This document shows positions 25,328 through 34,969 of a stretch of 64,000 bases of DNA, in pieces. The stretch spans positions 62,001 through 126,000 of the forward strand of contig DAOUFM010000076.1 in NCBI GenBank assembly GCA_034429975.1. The letters are read 5' to 3'. A program made the position numbers and the translations under genes. A model generated the notes under the pieces. It was not told where the DNA came from and did no database searches. It saw only the letters and a list, made by a program, of their open reading frames with translations. Each line of letters starts with the position of its first letter. The stretch's first letter is position 1. Source of the DNA: UBA6170 sp034429975. GTDB lineage: Bacteria > Chloroflexota > Anaerolineae > Anaerolineales > Anaerolineaceae.

Positions 25328-25672
25328 TTATAACTCCTCAAAGTAGTCTACATCAAGTGCAAAAATATTAGCCCCTCCGATTGTTATCGGGGTAGGCGCC
25401 GGGAGTGGCAAAGGCGCACTTTCTAATGGGACAGCAATATATTCTACTCGCTGCCGGCAGGTTTTCTTTAAAGTTTGCAGTATTAATTCCTCTTTTTCAG
25501 CGGGCAACCCTAAAAAAAGGGTAGCATTTCTACGACCTAAAAAACCTCCTGTACTGGCCAGGCGAGTAATATGAATGCCGAATTTTTCCAATGCACTTTC
25601 AGCATGATCAACATCCTGAGATTGAATTACTGCCATTAAGAGGGTATCAGTTTTGTTTATTTGTGACTCCAT
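25328..25672 (-). CDS. DarA/PstA-like cyclic-di-AMP receptor protein, second copy
   Basis: A 114-residue PII-like protein with the same core: LLMAVIQSQDVDHAESALEKFGIHITRLASTGGFLGRRNATLFLGLPAEKEELIL. It keeps a longer, Pro-rich loop (PLESAPLPLPAPTPITIGG) before the last strand, where PstA/DarA proteins vary. Two adjacent copies that differ in this loop could form mixed trimers. It lies between the 786-residue glycosidase-like gene and the shorter copy; AAAGGATC precedes the ATG. Confidence 0.88.
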   Translation of the reverse strand: MESQINKTDTLLMAVIQSQDVDHAESALEKFGIHITRLASTGGFLGRRNATLFLGLPAEKEELILQTLKKTCRQRVEYIAVPLESAPLPLPAPTPITIGGANIFALDVDYFEEL

Positions 25673-25690
25673 GATTGATCCTTTCTGCCT

Positions 25691-28051
25691 TTAGATTGGG
25701 ATCGTTACTTTATGTTTATCGTTCTGGTTGAGATCTAACATTTTTCCACCGGATGTAATGATTTTGTGTCCGGTTTTTGTACAGATAACTTTTAAACCGC
25801 GATAAAAAACGGTTACATCGTCTTTAAATTGGTTAGCGCCAAAAAATTCGATTTGGTTATCTGACCAATAATTGATACCAATTAATCTAAAAAATAGGCT
25901 CAGCGGTACCAATCCGTTAATTATATTATATTCACCTGTGCAAGTACCTTCATGAGCATCATATAGTTTATAAAACTTTTTTGAAACTTGCAAATTGGAA
26001 GTTATTACATCCATTAACTGTTCAAAGTTATTGCGAACAAGATCTATTTGATGATGATCCAATAAAGCAAATGAAATCAGTGTATTGAGAGGAAGATCAA
26101 TGTTATTAGGATTCATTGTTTTCTCATTCTGAATCAAAGGAAGAAGTGAGAAACCAAAACTGCTTGAAAATTTAATTTTGAGCACATTTTCGACCATTTT
26201 ATCGACATATTGATTATCCAGTTTTTGAATGCCAATCGCGGTAAATAAGCTTAGATCATAATGGTCAAATTTGCAGGTCGAAAATTCAATGGAACTATTT
26301 TCAGGCAGGTTGATGATTCGAATTTCCGTTATCGTATCAAAAACCTGTTTGGTTGAAGAAACTCCATTGGATAAAAACCATTCGATACTTCTTGGTTTGA
26401 TTATTTCGGTAATATTGTTCTTTTCATAGAACCCATCGATTTCAACGGTAATGTTTCTGGTATATTCAGCTTTTGTTTTGATGCTTAATTTTATTCGTTG
26501 TGGATATTTCAACTCTTTATGAATTTCATGTTTGCCTGAGCCAGTTGTTTTTAAAATTGACACACCTCTCGGTGTTTTTTTAGTTTGAACATCTCGATAA
26601 GGGAAAAGGCTGAGTCGCTTATTCCAGGCTCCTAATAAATTTTCATAAAGAGTTTCAACTTGCTTTTTCACCTGTAGTAATTCAGTGCAATTAAGTTGGA
26701 ATTGCTGGGAAATTGATTGAATATGTTCCCACTCCTGAATTATCAAGCTTATTAAAAATGGAGAATCGATCCATTGTGTTTGAATTCCCTGGCTTTTTTC
26801 ATCCCAGAGATTATGGATCGGAAGTGATTCAAATAAAGATTGTGCTGGGTTTTCCCAAACAGGTCTTTTTGAAGCAGATTGATCATTAAGCCAATATTTA
26901 ATATATGCAATCAGTTTATGTATGTAAATTTCTGCGATTGAATGATCATTGATTGTTTTCAGGATGGTTCTAGCTATGTTTGCAAGGATTGGGAAAGAAT
27001 GATATCGAGAATGAAAATCAGCCGGGTTTGAATTGTTAGGGATAAAACCGTTTTCATGTTGCTGATTAATTAAATTATCAAAAAACAATTTAATGAATGA
27101 ATTTTGATCAGGCGAAGCTTGTTGAAAATACCATAATTGAAGTGGGGAAATCCCTTCAGAAAATTGGGAATCGGTTGGATCAGCCAGGGAAATAATCTTG
27201 CCAGGGTGGCGGCTTTGGATTAGTACCGGAAGCCGTTCATTCCCAGGGGCTTGATAATATAATTGAGCAGCAGCGGTTTGACTGGCGAGCAAAGTTTTAT
27301 CCCAATCCGGATTTCCAGTTTGAATCACAAAACGATCTTTTTGGTTGATTAATGCTAGGCGGGCAACCTCTTTATCGAATTCAATTTTTTCAAACTCATT
27401 GATTATTTTTAAAATTTCGTTTTCTTGCTCTTGAAACGAAAAAACCCAGAAAAATTGATAAGTTTCTCCGGGAGGTAAATTAATTTTTCCTTGAATGGAA
27501 GATTGACCAAAATTACCAGTCTGAGTCATACCACTCATGAAAAAGAAGGGAAAGAGATTTTTTGTTTTTCCTTTGAGGAAGAAATTTCGATTAATTTGTT
27601 CTCCCCTCATCTGGTCTCCTCCAATGAATGGTTTCAAATTCACCAAAAAAGAAAGAGAACCAGTGAAATGAGTACTCTGGTTATTTTGAATAGCTACTTT
27701 TCCCAGGACAGAGGAAGAATCGTATACCCAATAATCTAAAGTAGAAGATAAATTTTTAAATGGTTGTGTTACTATACTTAAATAATTCGGATAAATATCA
27801 TTGATCAGTGGCTCTTCATGGAATTGAGAAAGTCGTGTGACGTTTTCAGTTACACTGGAAAAAATTGGCGTTATTCGCAAGCCTAATGCCTGCATCCCTA
27901 AAGTACTATATAGAGATAACCCGCCAATTTCTCCTGCATCCAATTGCATTTCCCAAACATTGTCAGAAAAGTGATTGTTTTTTGCAATCCGGGCATCATT
28001 AACCAGAATGAGACTGAAAGGATCTTTTATTGTTAATTTTGAATCTGTCAT
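25691..28051 (-). CDS. Large protein with a glycosidase-like helical-barrel core
   Basis: A 786-residue protein without a signal peptide. The first 230 residues look like a beta-sandwich. Residues about 235-480 contain helical repeats reminiscent of (alpha/alpha)6-barrel enzymes of the amylo-glucosidase/GH63 kind (PDWDKTLLASQTAAAQLYY, DSQFSEGISPLQLWYFQQ, QHENGFIPNNS). Residues about 515-600 form a second beta domain, and the last part is again helical with TCTGEYNIINGLVPLSLFFRLIG. I cannot assign a substrate or catalytic pair. The gene heads a unit with the DarA pair and has a near-consensus, apparently leaderless promoter. Confidence 0.6.
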   Translation of the reverse strand: MTDSKLTIKDPFSLILVNDARIAKNNHFSDNVWEMQLDAGEIGGLSLYSTLGMQALGLRITPIFSSVTENVTRLSQFHEEPLINDIYPNYLSIVTQPFKNLSSTLDYWVYDSSSVLGKVAIQNNQSTHFTGSLSFLVNLKPFIGGDQMRGEQINRNFFLKGKTKNLFPFFFMSGMTQTGNFGQSSIQGKINLPPGETYQFFWVFSFQEQENEILKIINEFEKIEFDKEVARLALINQKDRFVIQTGNPDWDKTLLASQTAAAQLYYQAPGNERLPVLIQSRHPGKIISLADPTDSQFSEGISPLQLWYFQQASPDQNSFIKLFFDNLINQQHENGFIPNNSNPADFHSRYHSFPILANIARTILKTINDHSIAEIYIHKLIAYIKYWLNDQSASKRPVWENPAQSLFESLPIHNLWDEKSQGIQTQWIDSPFLISLIIQEWEHIQSISQQFQLNCTELLQVKKQVETLYENLLGAWNKRLSLFPYRDVQTKKTPRGVSILKTTGSGKHEIHKELKYPQRIKLSIKTKAEYTRNITVEIDGFYEKNNITEIIKPRSIEWFLSNGVSSTKQVFDTITEIRIINLPENSSIEFSTCKFDHYDLSLFTAIGIQKLDNQYVDKMVENVLKIKFSSSFGFSLLPLIQNEKTMNPNNIDLPLNTLISFALLDHHQIDLVRNNFEQLMDVITSNLQVSKKFYKLYDAHEGTCTGEYNIINGLVPLSLFFRLIGINYWSDNQIEFFGANQFKDDVTVFYRGLKVICTKTGHKIITSGGKMLDLNQNDKHKVTIPI

Positions 28052-28057
28052 AACTTG

Positions 28058-28086
28058 ATTGTAAAGTGTGTATTAATCATGGTCAA
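28058..28086 (-). promoter_or_regulatory. Promoter of the glycosidase-like gene, probable leaderless start
   Basis: TTGACC (28086..28081), exactly 17 bp and TACAAT (28063..28058) lie six bases before the ATG at 28051. There is no Shine-Dalgarno. This is the clearest of the leaderless arrangements here. Confidence 0.75.
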
Positions 28087-28097
28087 ATGAATTATGC

Positions 28098-28103
28098 TAG
28101 AAT
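28098..28103 (+). promoter_or_regulatory. Extended -10 upstream of the PBP gene
   Basis: TATGCTAGAAT ends at 28103: TAGAAT preceded by the TGn extension. No good -35 is seen. The start would be near 28110, 12 bases beyond the divergent -35 at 28081..28086. Confidence 0.45.
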
Positions 28104-28136
28104 TACAAAAACGATTGAAATGAAAATTGTAAAAAA

Positions 28137-31100
28137 ATGAATGATAAGCAGAATGAAAATAATAGCGAAATAGAATTTAATCCCGAGGATCCGATTGATC
28201 GCTTAAGAAAATTACTGGCTTCACAAGAGGAGAACCAGGATTCCGAGATGGATTCAGCCTCTCAAGATTTCCATTTAAATAATGAAACAAAAAAAGAAAA
28301 TGAAGAAGGACAAATAAAAGCCCAGCACCCAACCGGTTATCCAGAAGAGACAGCAGGTTGGTTTTCAGATGACTTGTCAAAATTGGAATCAGGGCAATCG
28401 CTCAATGACACCGATAAATCAGGAGATGTGAGTGCCGTGGATGAGGAAAATCTGCCAGAAAATTCACTAGATCCAGAAACCAGGGTACTTCAACCAATAA
28501 CAAAAAATCAAAATGATGGTTTTTTTTCTCCAGACGAAAAAACTGCTGCAATCCCAGCTTCAGAGGTGGGAAAGAATATTCTTGATGTTCCTATTACACC
28601 ATTAGAAGAAGAAATTGAAAAAACGCCACCACGACCGATCAGAATTCCCCCTGTGACACAAAAAAGAGTGACACCTCCTCCAGGGGCAACTCAACCAGTT
28701 CTTCCTTCCCGGATAAATGTTGATGATACTCAGGCTACCCGTGTTTCTCCAGCAGCATTCAAGAATGTACAACAAAGACATCCTTATCAACCGGTGAGCG
28801 CTCAAACTCAACCAATAAAGCCAGTCGAAGGGCGTAAAAAGAAAAAAAATAAACCACCTAAAGGGAAAAGCCACAGTGACATGAAACAAGCCTGGGGATG
28901 TTTTTTCAAAACGATCCTAATAGGCTTATTCATCATTGTCTTCAGCTTGATTGTGGCAGGCTCATTTGGTGTGTATCAATATTACAAAATTGCACAATCG
29001 CTACCGCCGGTAGAAGAATTAAGAGAAAAAGCTGCTAAGTTTGAAACCACTCGAATTTTAGACCGAAATGGTAATACTATTTACGAAATTATTGATCCGA
29101 ATGCAGGGAGGAGAACTTATGTACCGTTGGATAAGATCTCTCCATACCTGATTGCAGCCACTATTGCCACAGAAGATAAAGAGTATTACAACCACCCCGG
29201 ATTTGACCCGGTTGCTGTTGCTAGAGCATTCTGGCAAAATTACACTGCCGGGGATATCGTTTCCGGGGCATCTACAATAACCCAACAATTGGCCAGAATG
29301 ATTTTATTGGATGATACAGAACGGTATAAGCGCTCGTATGAAAGAAAAACGAGGGAAATTGTCTTAGCCGCGGAAATTACCAGGAAATACTCTAAAGAGG
29401 AAATCCTTGAGATTTACTTAAATGAGAATAATTATGGCAACTTGGCATACGGTATTCAGGCGGCTGCTGAAACTTATTTTGAAACCTCAGCGGAGAAATT
29501 GTCGCTAGGCCAGGCTTCATTCCTGGCTGGATTACCTCAGGCTCCGGCTGTTTATGATATTTATACAAATCGAGATGCAACGCTGGCCCGGCAAAAACAG
29601 GTTCTAATCCTTATGTACGATTTGTCGCAAGAGAGATCCTGTATTTATGTTAGTACAAAGCTGGATCGCGTCTGTATCAATGAAATTGCCAATGCTGCCC
29701 AGGAAATTGAAAATTATGAGTTTAAACAACGTGATTACAGCATGGTTTTCCCGCATTGGGTAAATTATGTGCGCACTCAATTAGAGAGCCAATTTGATCC
29801 TCAGACGATTTATCGTTCAGGCTTCACCGTTTACACCACGCTCGATCCTGAGATTCAGAATCGGGTGCAGGGAATTGTAAAGGAGCAAGTCGCAGCGATT
29901 GCCGATAAAAATGCAACCAACGGAGCTGCGATTGTCATTCAACCAACGACCGGTGAAATATTGGCGATGGTAGGTTCTGCCGATTTTTATAACGAAAGTA
30001 TCTCAGGACAGGTGAATATGTCACTGGCTCCTCGCCAACCTGGCTCTTCCATAAAACCTCTCGTTTATTTAGCTGCTTTCGAAAAAGGGTGGACCCCGGC
30101 GACTTTAATCTGGGATGTTCCGACGGATTTCTCTCCGTCAGGTCGTCCGGATGATCCGCGCGAACCTTATAAGCCGGTGAATTATGATGGCCGTTTTCAT
30201 GGACCGGTAACAGTGCGAAGTGCTCTGGCAAATTCCTATAATATTCCCGCTGTAAAGGCTTTGGAGTTTGTCGGAATTTATGATGATCCTTTCACATCTT
30301 ACCCCGATGGATTCGTTAATTTTGCCAAAAGAATGGGGATAAGTACCCTTACCAGAGAAGATTATGGCATGTCGCTTTCATTGGGTGGCGGTGAGGTAAC
30401 CTTGTTAGAAATGACGGATACTTTCGCTGCCCTTGCAAATAATGGGAATAAACTGCCTCCGGTTGCCATCACAAAAATAGTCGATTATTTGGGAAATCTT
30501 GTTTATGAATATGAAAAACCTGCTCCGGTACGTGTTTTACGAGAAGAACACGCTTATTTAATGAGTTCTATATTATCCGATAGCCAGGCCAGAGCACCGA
30601 TGTTCGGCACTAACTCGGTATTGAACCTTCCCTTCCCAGCGGCAGTTAAAACAGGAACAACCAATGATTTCAGAGACAACTGGACGATTGGATATACTCC
30701 AGATGTCGCAATTGGGGTTTGGGTCGGAAATGCTGATTATTCACCAATGATTGATACGACTGGCGTTACTGGAGCTGCTCCCATCTGGGCAGAAGCAATG
30801 CAGTTTGCTGAAAACAGGCTGGTTGGAGGTAATTTTAGCAATTTTAGCCGCCCATCTGGTATTGTGGATAAAATTATCTGCTCCGTCTCTGGTACAGAAC
30901 CCTCCGAATGGTGCCCGAGCCAAAGAAATGAAATTTTTGCTTACGATCAATTACCTTTATCTAAAAATGACGATTTTTGGCAAAAAATAAATGTAGATAC
31001 CTGGACTGGCCTGCGAGCCTCGGCAGCATGCAATGAATTTACGAAAGAAGAATTTGTATTAAATGTAAAAGACAAGTGGGCGATAAAATGGATCCAAGAT

Positions 31101-31655
31101 TCTTCCGATGGAAGAAATTGGGCTGAGAATATGGGCTTCTCAAATCCTGTTTTGTTTGTTCCGGAAAGAGAATGTAAGGCTGATGACCCAAAGGTAAAAA
31201 TTATTTTTGCCGGGTTATCAGATGGGCAAACCATCACAACGAACCCATTTGATATTTATGCTTTAGCAGACGCTACCCATAATTTTAAAAAGGTAAGGTT
31301 GGAGTATGGACGCGGTTCAGATCCTTCCGATTGGAAGTTGTTAGCTGAATTTGACCATAAAATTCCAGAGGTTGACCTGATTTACACCTGGGATTTATTC
31401 GAAGATGATATAGAGCCTGGCGATTATACGTTAAAGATTACTGTTGAGTCCACGGAGGATGGCCGTTCTGCTGAAAAGAAGATTGTGATTCGGATTCAGG
31501 TTGCTACGCCAACTCCAACAATTACTCCCACAGCAACAATTACTCCCACACCAACGGAAACACCCACGCCGACGAATACTTCACTTCCTCCAACAGCGAC
31601 CCCAACATTAGAATCTTTGTTGCCGACACCGGTTGTCCCAACACCTACGCCATAA
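28137..31655 (+). CDS. Bifunctional class A penicillin-binding protein (PBP1A type) with long tails
   Basis: A 1172-residue enzyme that polymerises and crosslinks peptidoglycan. A long disordered cytoplasmic region (1-255) ends in a basic stretch (GRKKKKNKPPKGKSHS). One membrane helix (about 260-283) leads to the GT51 glycosyltransferase (IATEDKEYYNHPGFDPVAVARAF; SGASTITQQLARMI) and the transpeptidase, with S637xxK (SSIK), SYN and KTGTTN at about 838. A Cys-containing region (CSVSGTEPSEWCPSQ) and an Ig-like part follow, then a Thr/Pro tail (about 1120-1172). Most PBP1A proteins are 700-850 residues. No Shine-Dalgarno precedes the ATG. Confidence 0.95.
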   Translation: MNDKQNENNSEIEFNPEDPIDRLRKLLASQEENQDSEMDSASQDFHLNNETKKENEEGQIKAQHPTGYPEETAGWFSDDLSKLESGQSLNDTDKSGDVSAVDEENLPENSLDPETRVLQPITKNQNDGFFSPDEKTAAIPASEVGKNILDVPITPLEEEIEKTPPRPIRIPPVTQKRVTPPPGATQPVLPSRINVDDTQATRVSPAAFKNVQQRHPYQPVSAQTQPIKPVEGRKKKKNKPPKGKSHSDMKQAWGCFFKTILIGLFIIVFSLIVAGSFGVYQYYKIAQSLPPVEELREKAAKFETTRILDRNGNTIYEIIDPNAGRRTYVPLDKISPYLIAATIATEDKEYYNHPGFDPVAVARAFWQNYTAGDIVSGASTITQQLARMILLDDTERYKRSYERKTREIVLAAEITRKYSKEEILEIYLNENNYGNLAYGIQAAAETYFETSAEKLSLGQASFLAGLPQAPAVYDIYTNRDATLARQKQVLILMYDLSQERSCIYVSTKLDRVCINEIANAAQEIENYEFKQRDYSMVFPHWVNYVRTQLESQFDPQTIYRSGFTVYTTLDPEIQNRVQGIVKEQVAAIADKNATNGAAIVIQPTTGEILAMVGSADFYNESISGQVNMSLAPRQPGSSIKPLVYLAAFEKGWTPATLIWDVPTDFSPSGRPDDPREPYKPVNYDGRFHGPVTVRSALANSYNIPAVKALEFVGIYDDPFTSYPDGFVNFAKRMGISTLTREDYGMSLSLGGGEVTLLEMTDTFAALANNGNKLPPVAITKIVDYLGNLVYEYEKPAPVRVLREEHAYLMSSILSDSQARAPMFGTNSVLNLPFPAAVKTGTTNDFRDNWTIGYTPDVAIGVWVGNADYSPMIDTTGVTGAAPIWAEAMQFAENRLVGGNFSNFSRPSGIVDKIICSVSGTEPSEWCPSQRNEIFAYDQLPLSKNDDFWQKINVDTWTGLRASAACNEFTKEEFVLNVKDKWAIKWIQDSSDGRNWAENMGFSNPVLFVPERECKADDPKVKIIFAGLSDGQTITTNPFDIYALADATHNFKKVRLEYGRGSDPSDWKLLAEFDHKIPEVDLIYTWDLFEDDIEPGDYTLKITVESTEDGRSAEKKIVIRIQVATPTPTITPTATITPTPTETPTPTNTSLPPTATPTLESLLPTPVVPTPTP

Positions 31656-31663
31656 ATGAAAAA

Positions 31664-33877
31664 TTAAAATAGAACTGGCTGATTGGATTCATGCCAAACT
31701 GCTGGATCGGAATCAAGGATTTGAACCCAGGTTTTATAATTCAAACCTGGGTTATCATTTATCGTTCTTAAATGTCTGAACTTAACAAAATGAAACTTGC
31801 CATAATGCTGAGAATAAACAAGATCATTTTTCAATTTATAACTGATTAATTCAGCACGGCTCCCGGGGAAAATAATCACCGTATCCACATTTTTTTTGGT
31901 TGGAGAAAAAGGAAATTGCGAAATGATACTGGAAGCCGTCAGGAAGAACTGAAAATTGGTTCTAGATTCATTTGAAATCCATTGGATCGGGTTAGTACCA
32001 GTTATTTGATAACCGATCTTGCTGCCTATTTTATGAATAAGTTTCACCATTAGCTGGAGGTCATTTTTTCTTTCTGAGAAATATTCTTGTGGTGATAACA
32101 TCCAGTAATTAAGTTGGTTAGGAACTAGTTGGCAATAGGAATTCAGTAATCTTTGAATAAAAAGTGGAGAAGCAGGTAAAACCCCTGGTAAATTTTGGTT
32201 GATGGAATAGTTGATTTCTTCTCCGGAGAAATTTGTTTTTTTCTGGATAAATCGAATAAACAACCCTTCAATTTGATCACTAATCGGTTGATAAGCGTTA
32301 GGAGGATTTGTTAACCAGAAATCTGCATTTTCTAATTGATCCTGATCCACTTGAATAAACAAATCGGAATTCAGCAGGTTTTTTTCGAACTTTTTTTGAG
32401 TTTGCATCAATAAGGTATTATCTGTCAGGTTGGTTTTGAATATCTCGCTTTCATCAATTGTTTTCGAAATTAAATAGATCGATAGCAATTCCTGGTAATT
32501 TGCAGGTTCTGATTTTAATGTGAGAAAATCTGAAAGATTTTTGGAGTCATTGATAATGGGTATTGAGGGCGGCTTACTCGTATTTTGAAACCAATAAAAT
32601 TGTCCAGTTTTTAATTCAGAATGGTAAGCTGCATTCTGTAAATGAAAATTGGAGGATGAAGCTGCTGAAAGATAGGCAAGAATATAACTATTTGTTAATT
32701 CCGGAGCGGTTGCAATAAAAGGAATTTTAAGTTTGGAAGCAAAGTCGAAAACCGTTCGGATAGCCTGCGTATGCCAGAGCCAATCGTACCTGCGCCTTTC
32801 CAAAGCACCCTTCAATTTTTGGGCGGTTTGATGACCCCATAACCAACCACTCCAAACAGCATTATATGTCCACAGAGCCTGGTTCGGACGGGGTAAGACT
32901 GTGGCAATGGCTTCAAAAAAAGGTAATAAATTTTTATTGCGAATAGAATTGATACGACCTTGATAGAAGCAGATACCTCCTTTTTCAGATGGCAGTTGTG
33001 GGAAATAAGTAATGGGAATTGGTTTTTCTACTATTCTTAATTTCGTAACTGCTTCTTCCAGGCTGTTCCACAAATTGAATTCGTAAAATTCAGCCGGGAT
33101 GGTGATTTGTCTCGGTCTGGTTCTGCCGGTATTGATTCCCCATTGCATGTTACCTGTATCAAACGCATGAATTAACAAAGCTTCAATGATATTTTTGCGA
33201 TCAGCTGTTGTTTGCATACTATCCAGCTTGTTGATTAATGTCGAAATAACTGCCAAAGACCTGGGTAGATAAGAGTCAATAACTTCTTTTACGGCAACGG
33301 GAATTTCTATATTCCCAGGGAGAACTCTTTGAATTGCCCGGTTACGATGCAGATTGTAATTTCCAATTTTCTTCAGGGTTTCTAAATCAAAGTCCGATAT
33401 TTTTACTACACCAGAAAATCCACAGTTGTGACACTCAATTTCCCGGTCATAGGGAATGATTTGATTTTTTTTCCAATGAAATTTGACTTCCGTCTGGATA
33501 GATGAACACTCGGGGCAAGGAGAATTATATAAGGCCTTGATTTGGCTTTCCAGGCGTTCTTCTCCCCGCCGTAGAGCCCCTAAATCGGCAATTGCTGCTT
33601 TGTATTGACTTTCATTGTAACCAGAACACATTACCTGCAAAATTCTCGCCAGAATTGGATTATTACAGGCAACAAAGACCTGATAGCCAGATTGAGCCAA
33701 TTCAATGATGCTGGTTGGCTGGTTACCTATCGGGTCCAGAATCCAGCCGTCTTTAATCCCACAATATGAAAGCATGTCTGTTAATGTGCCGTAAGGGTAT
33801 GGCGGAATAAACCGATCCAAGAGCATCGGGGGAAGATTGATTTTTTCAGAAAAAAAAGGAGGTTTGCCGAAGTCCAT
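31664..33877 (-). CDS. Zn-ribbon DNA-methylase-like protein, apparently degenerate
   Basis: A 737-residue cytoplasmic protein. Near the start, GWILDPIGNQPTSIIELAQSGYQVFVACNNPILARIL has the layout of methyltransferase motif I followed by the acidic-loop strand, but the glycines are largely lost. A Zn ribbon follows (CPEC near 118 and CHNCGF near 150). Further on are LWTYNAVWSGWLWGHQTAQKL and FWLTNPPNAYQP, the latter like a methylase NPPY motif with Asn. This layout recalls the COG1743/DUF1156 adenine methylase family. Loss of key residues suggests a catalytically inactive or diverged member. It converges on the PBP gene, eight bases away. Confidence 0.55.
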   Translation of the reverse strand: MDFGKPPFFSEKINLPPMLLDRFIPPYPYGTLTDMLSYCGIKDGWILDPIGNQPTSIIELAQSGYQVFVACNNPILARILQVMCSGYNESQYKAAIADLGALRRGEERLESQIKALYNSPCPECSSIQTEVKFHWKKNQIIPYDREIECHNCGFSGVVKISDFDLETLKKIGNYNLHRNRAIQRVLPGNIEIPVAVKEVIDSYLPRSLAVISTLINKLDSMQTTADRKNIIEALLIHAFDTGNMQWGINTGRTRPRQITIPAEFYEFNLWNSLEEAVTKLRIVEKPIPITYFPQLPSEKGGICFYQGRINSIRNKNLLPFFEAIATVLPRPNQALWTYNAVWSGWLWGHQTAQKLKGALERRRYDWLWHTQAIRTVFDFASKLKIPFIATAPELTNSYILAYLSAASSSNFHLQNAAYHSELKTGQFYWFQNTSKPPSIPIINDSKNLSDFLTLKSEPANYQELLSIYLISKTIDESEIFKTNLTDNTLLMQTQKKFEKNLLNSDLFIQVDQDQLENADFWLTNPPNAYQPISDQIEGLFIRFIQKKTNFSGEEINYSINQNLPGVLPASPLFIQRLLNSYCQLVPNQLNYWMLSPQEYFSERKNDLQLMVKLIHKIGSKIGYQITGTNPIQWISNESRTNFQFFLTASSIISQFPFSPTKKNVDTVIIFPGSRAELISYKLKNDLVYSQHYGKFHFVKFRHLRTINDNPGLNYKTWVQILDSDPAVWHESNQPVLF

Positions 33878-33885
33878 CAATTTAA

Positions 33886-33913
33886 AGTATAGTAATTTAC
33901 AACGAATTGTCTA
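33886..33913 (-). promoter_or_regulatory. Promoter of the methylase-like gene, probable leaderless start
   Basis: TAGACA (33913..33908), a 16-bp spacer and TATACT (33891..33886), eight bases before ATG 33877 (five before TTG 33880). No Shine-Dalgarno lies between. Confidence 0.5.
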
Positions 33914-34009
33914 TACGGAAAATCAGTATCAAAACCAGACAACCATAAAACGAAATCTTGCATGGTAAGATTATCCATGTAATTTATTGGCTGATCTATT
34001 TGAGGAAAA

Positions 34010-34906
34010 ATGAACATTGAATCTAACCAACCTGTCGATTTTCAACTTCCTAAAGGGAAGTTTCAATTCTGGAGATACTTACTTCTGATTTTGATCGTAA
34101 TCGTAATTACACTTATTTCACAGACCATTTTCCTTCTGATTGCTTCAATTATTGAGGGAAATATGGATTTTTTGAATTATCCCCCTTTGACTGCCCTGTG
34201 GGTGACGATGTTACCTTTTGCGGTCTTGTTGGCTTTTTTATTAATTGGAATTGCTCTTATTCATCAGCAAAAAGTAAGGACAATTTTTACGCAAAAACAA
34301 ACATTTAATTGGAAATTATTAATTAAATCTGCAATCCTCTGGTTTTCATTGTCAGGGTTATCTGACATCATCCTGGCGATTCTTCAGCCTGGTAATTATC
34401 GTTTGACCTTTTCATTTTCAGCATTCCTCCCCTATATACTTTTAGCTTTTGTTTTAATCATTCTTCAAATAACAGCGGAAGAGGTATTTTTTCGCAGTTA
34501 TTTGATGCACGGGTTGACTCGTTTATTTCGATATCCCTGGATTGCGATTGGAATCCAGGGACTCTTGTTTGGCTTATTGCATGGAGCAAACCCAGAGGTC
34601 TCTAATTATGGTTTGCTTTCAACGATGCCATTTTATATCGTAATCGGTTTACTTTTAGGATGGTTGTCGATTAAATTTCGAGGTTTGGAAGTCGCATTAG
34701 GTTTACATTTTGCGAATAATTTTTATGCGGTGGCTATCGTGACTTTTTCTGGCTCATCCATTCCGTCACCTGCTATTTTTACGATCCAGGAATACAATCC
34801 AACAGTTAGCCTTATTTCTTTTTTCGTTATGATTATTCTCTTTAGTTTTTTGATTTTAAGAAACAAACCTCAGATGAAGCAACAGCAAGTTTCTTTAGGA
34901 GAATAA
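34010..34906 (+). CDS. CPBP family intramembrane protease
   Basis: A 298-residue polytopic protein with about eight membrane helices. The CPBP/Abi metal-site motifs are intact: EEVFFRSYL (Glu157, Glu158, Arg162), LLFGLLHG (His191) and GLHFANNF (His233, Asn237). The family includes glutamic-type intramembrane proteases such as Rce1, and bacteriocin-immunity proteins; the substrate is unknown. GAGGA precedes the ATG. It lies 63 bp before the NusG paralogue and could share its transcript. Confidence 0.9.
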   Translation: MNIESNQPVDFQLPKGKFQFWRYLLLILIVIVITLISQTIFLLIASIIEGNMDFLNYPPLTALWVTMLPFAVLLAFLLIGIALIHQQKVRTIFTQKQTFNWKLLIKSAILWFSLSGLSDIILAILQPGNYRLTFSFSAFLPYILLAFVLIILQITAEEVFFRSYLMHGLTRLFRYPWIAIGIQGLLFGLLHGANPEVSNYGLLSTMPFYIVIGLLLGWLSIKFRGLEVALGLHFANNFYAVAIVTFSGSSIPSPAIFTIQEYNPTVSLISFFVMIILFSFLILRNKPQMKQQQVSLGE

Positions 34907-34969
34907 GGGAGATCGCGCTTCAGGTATAATGGAAATAAATCTACCCTATCATTTTGATGGAAAAAATAG

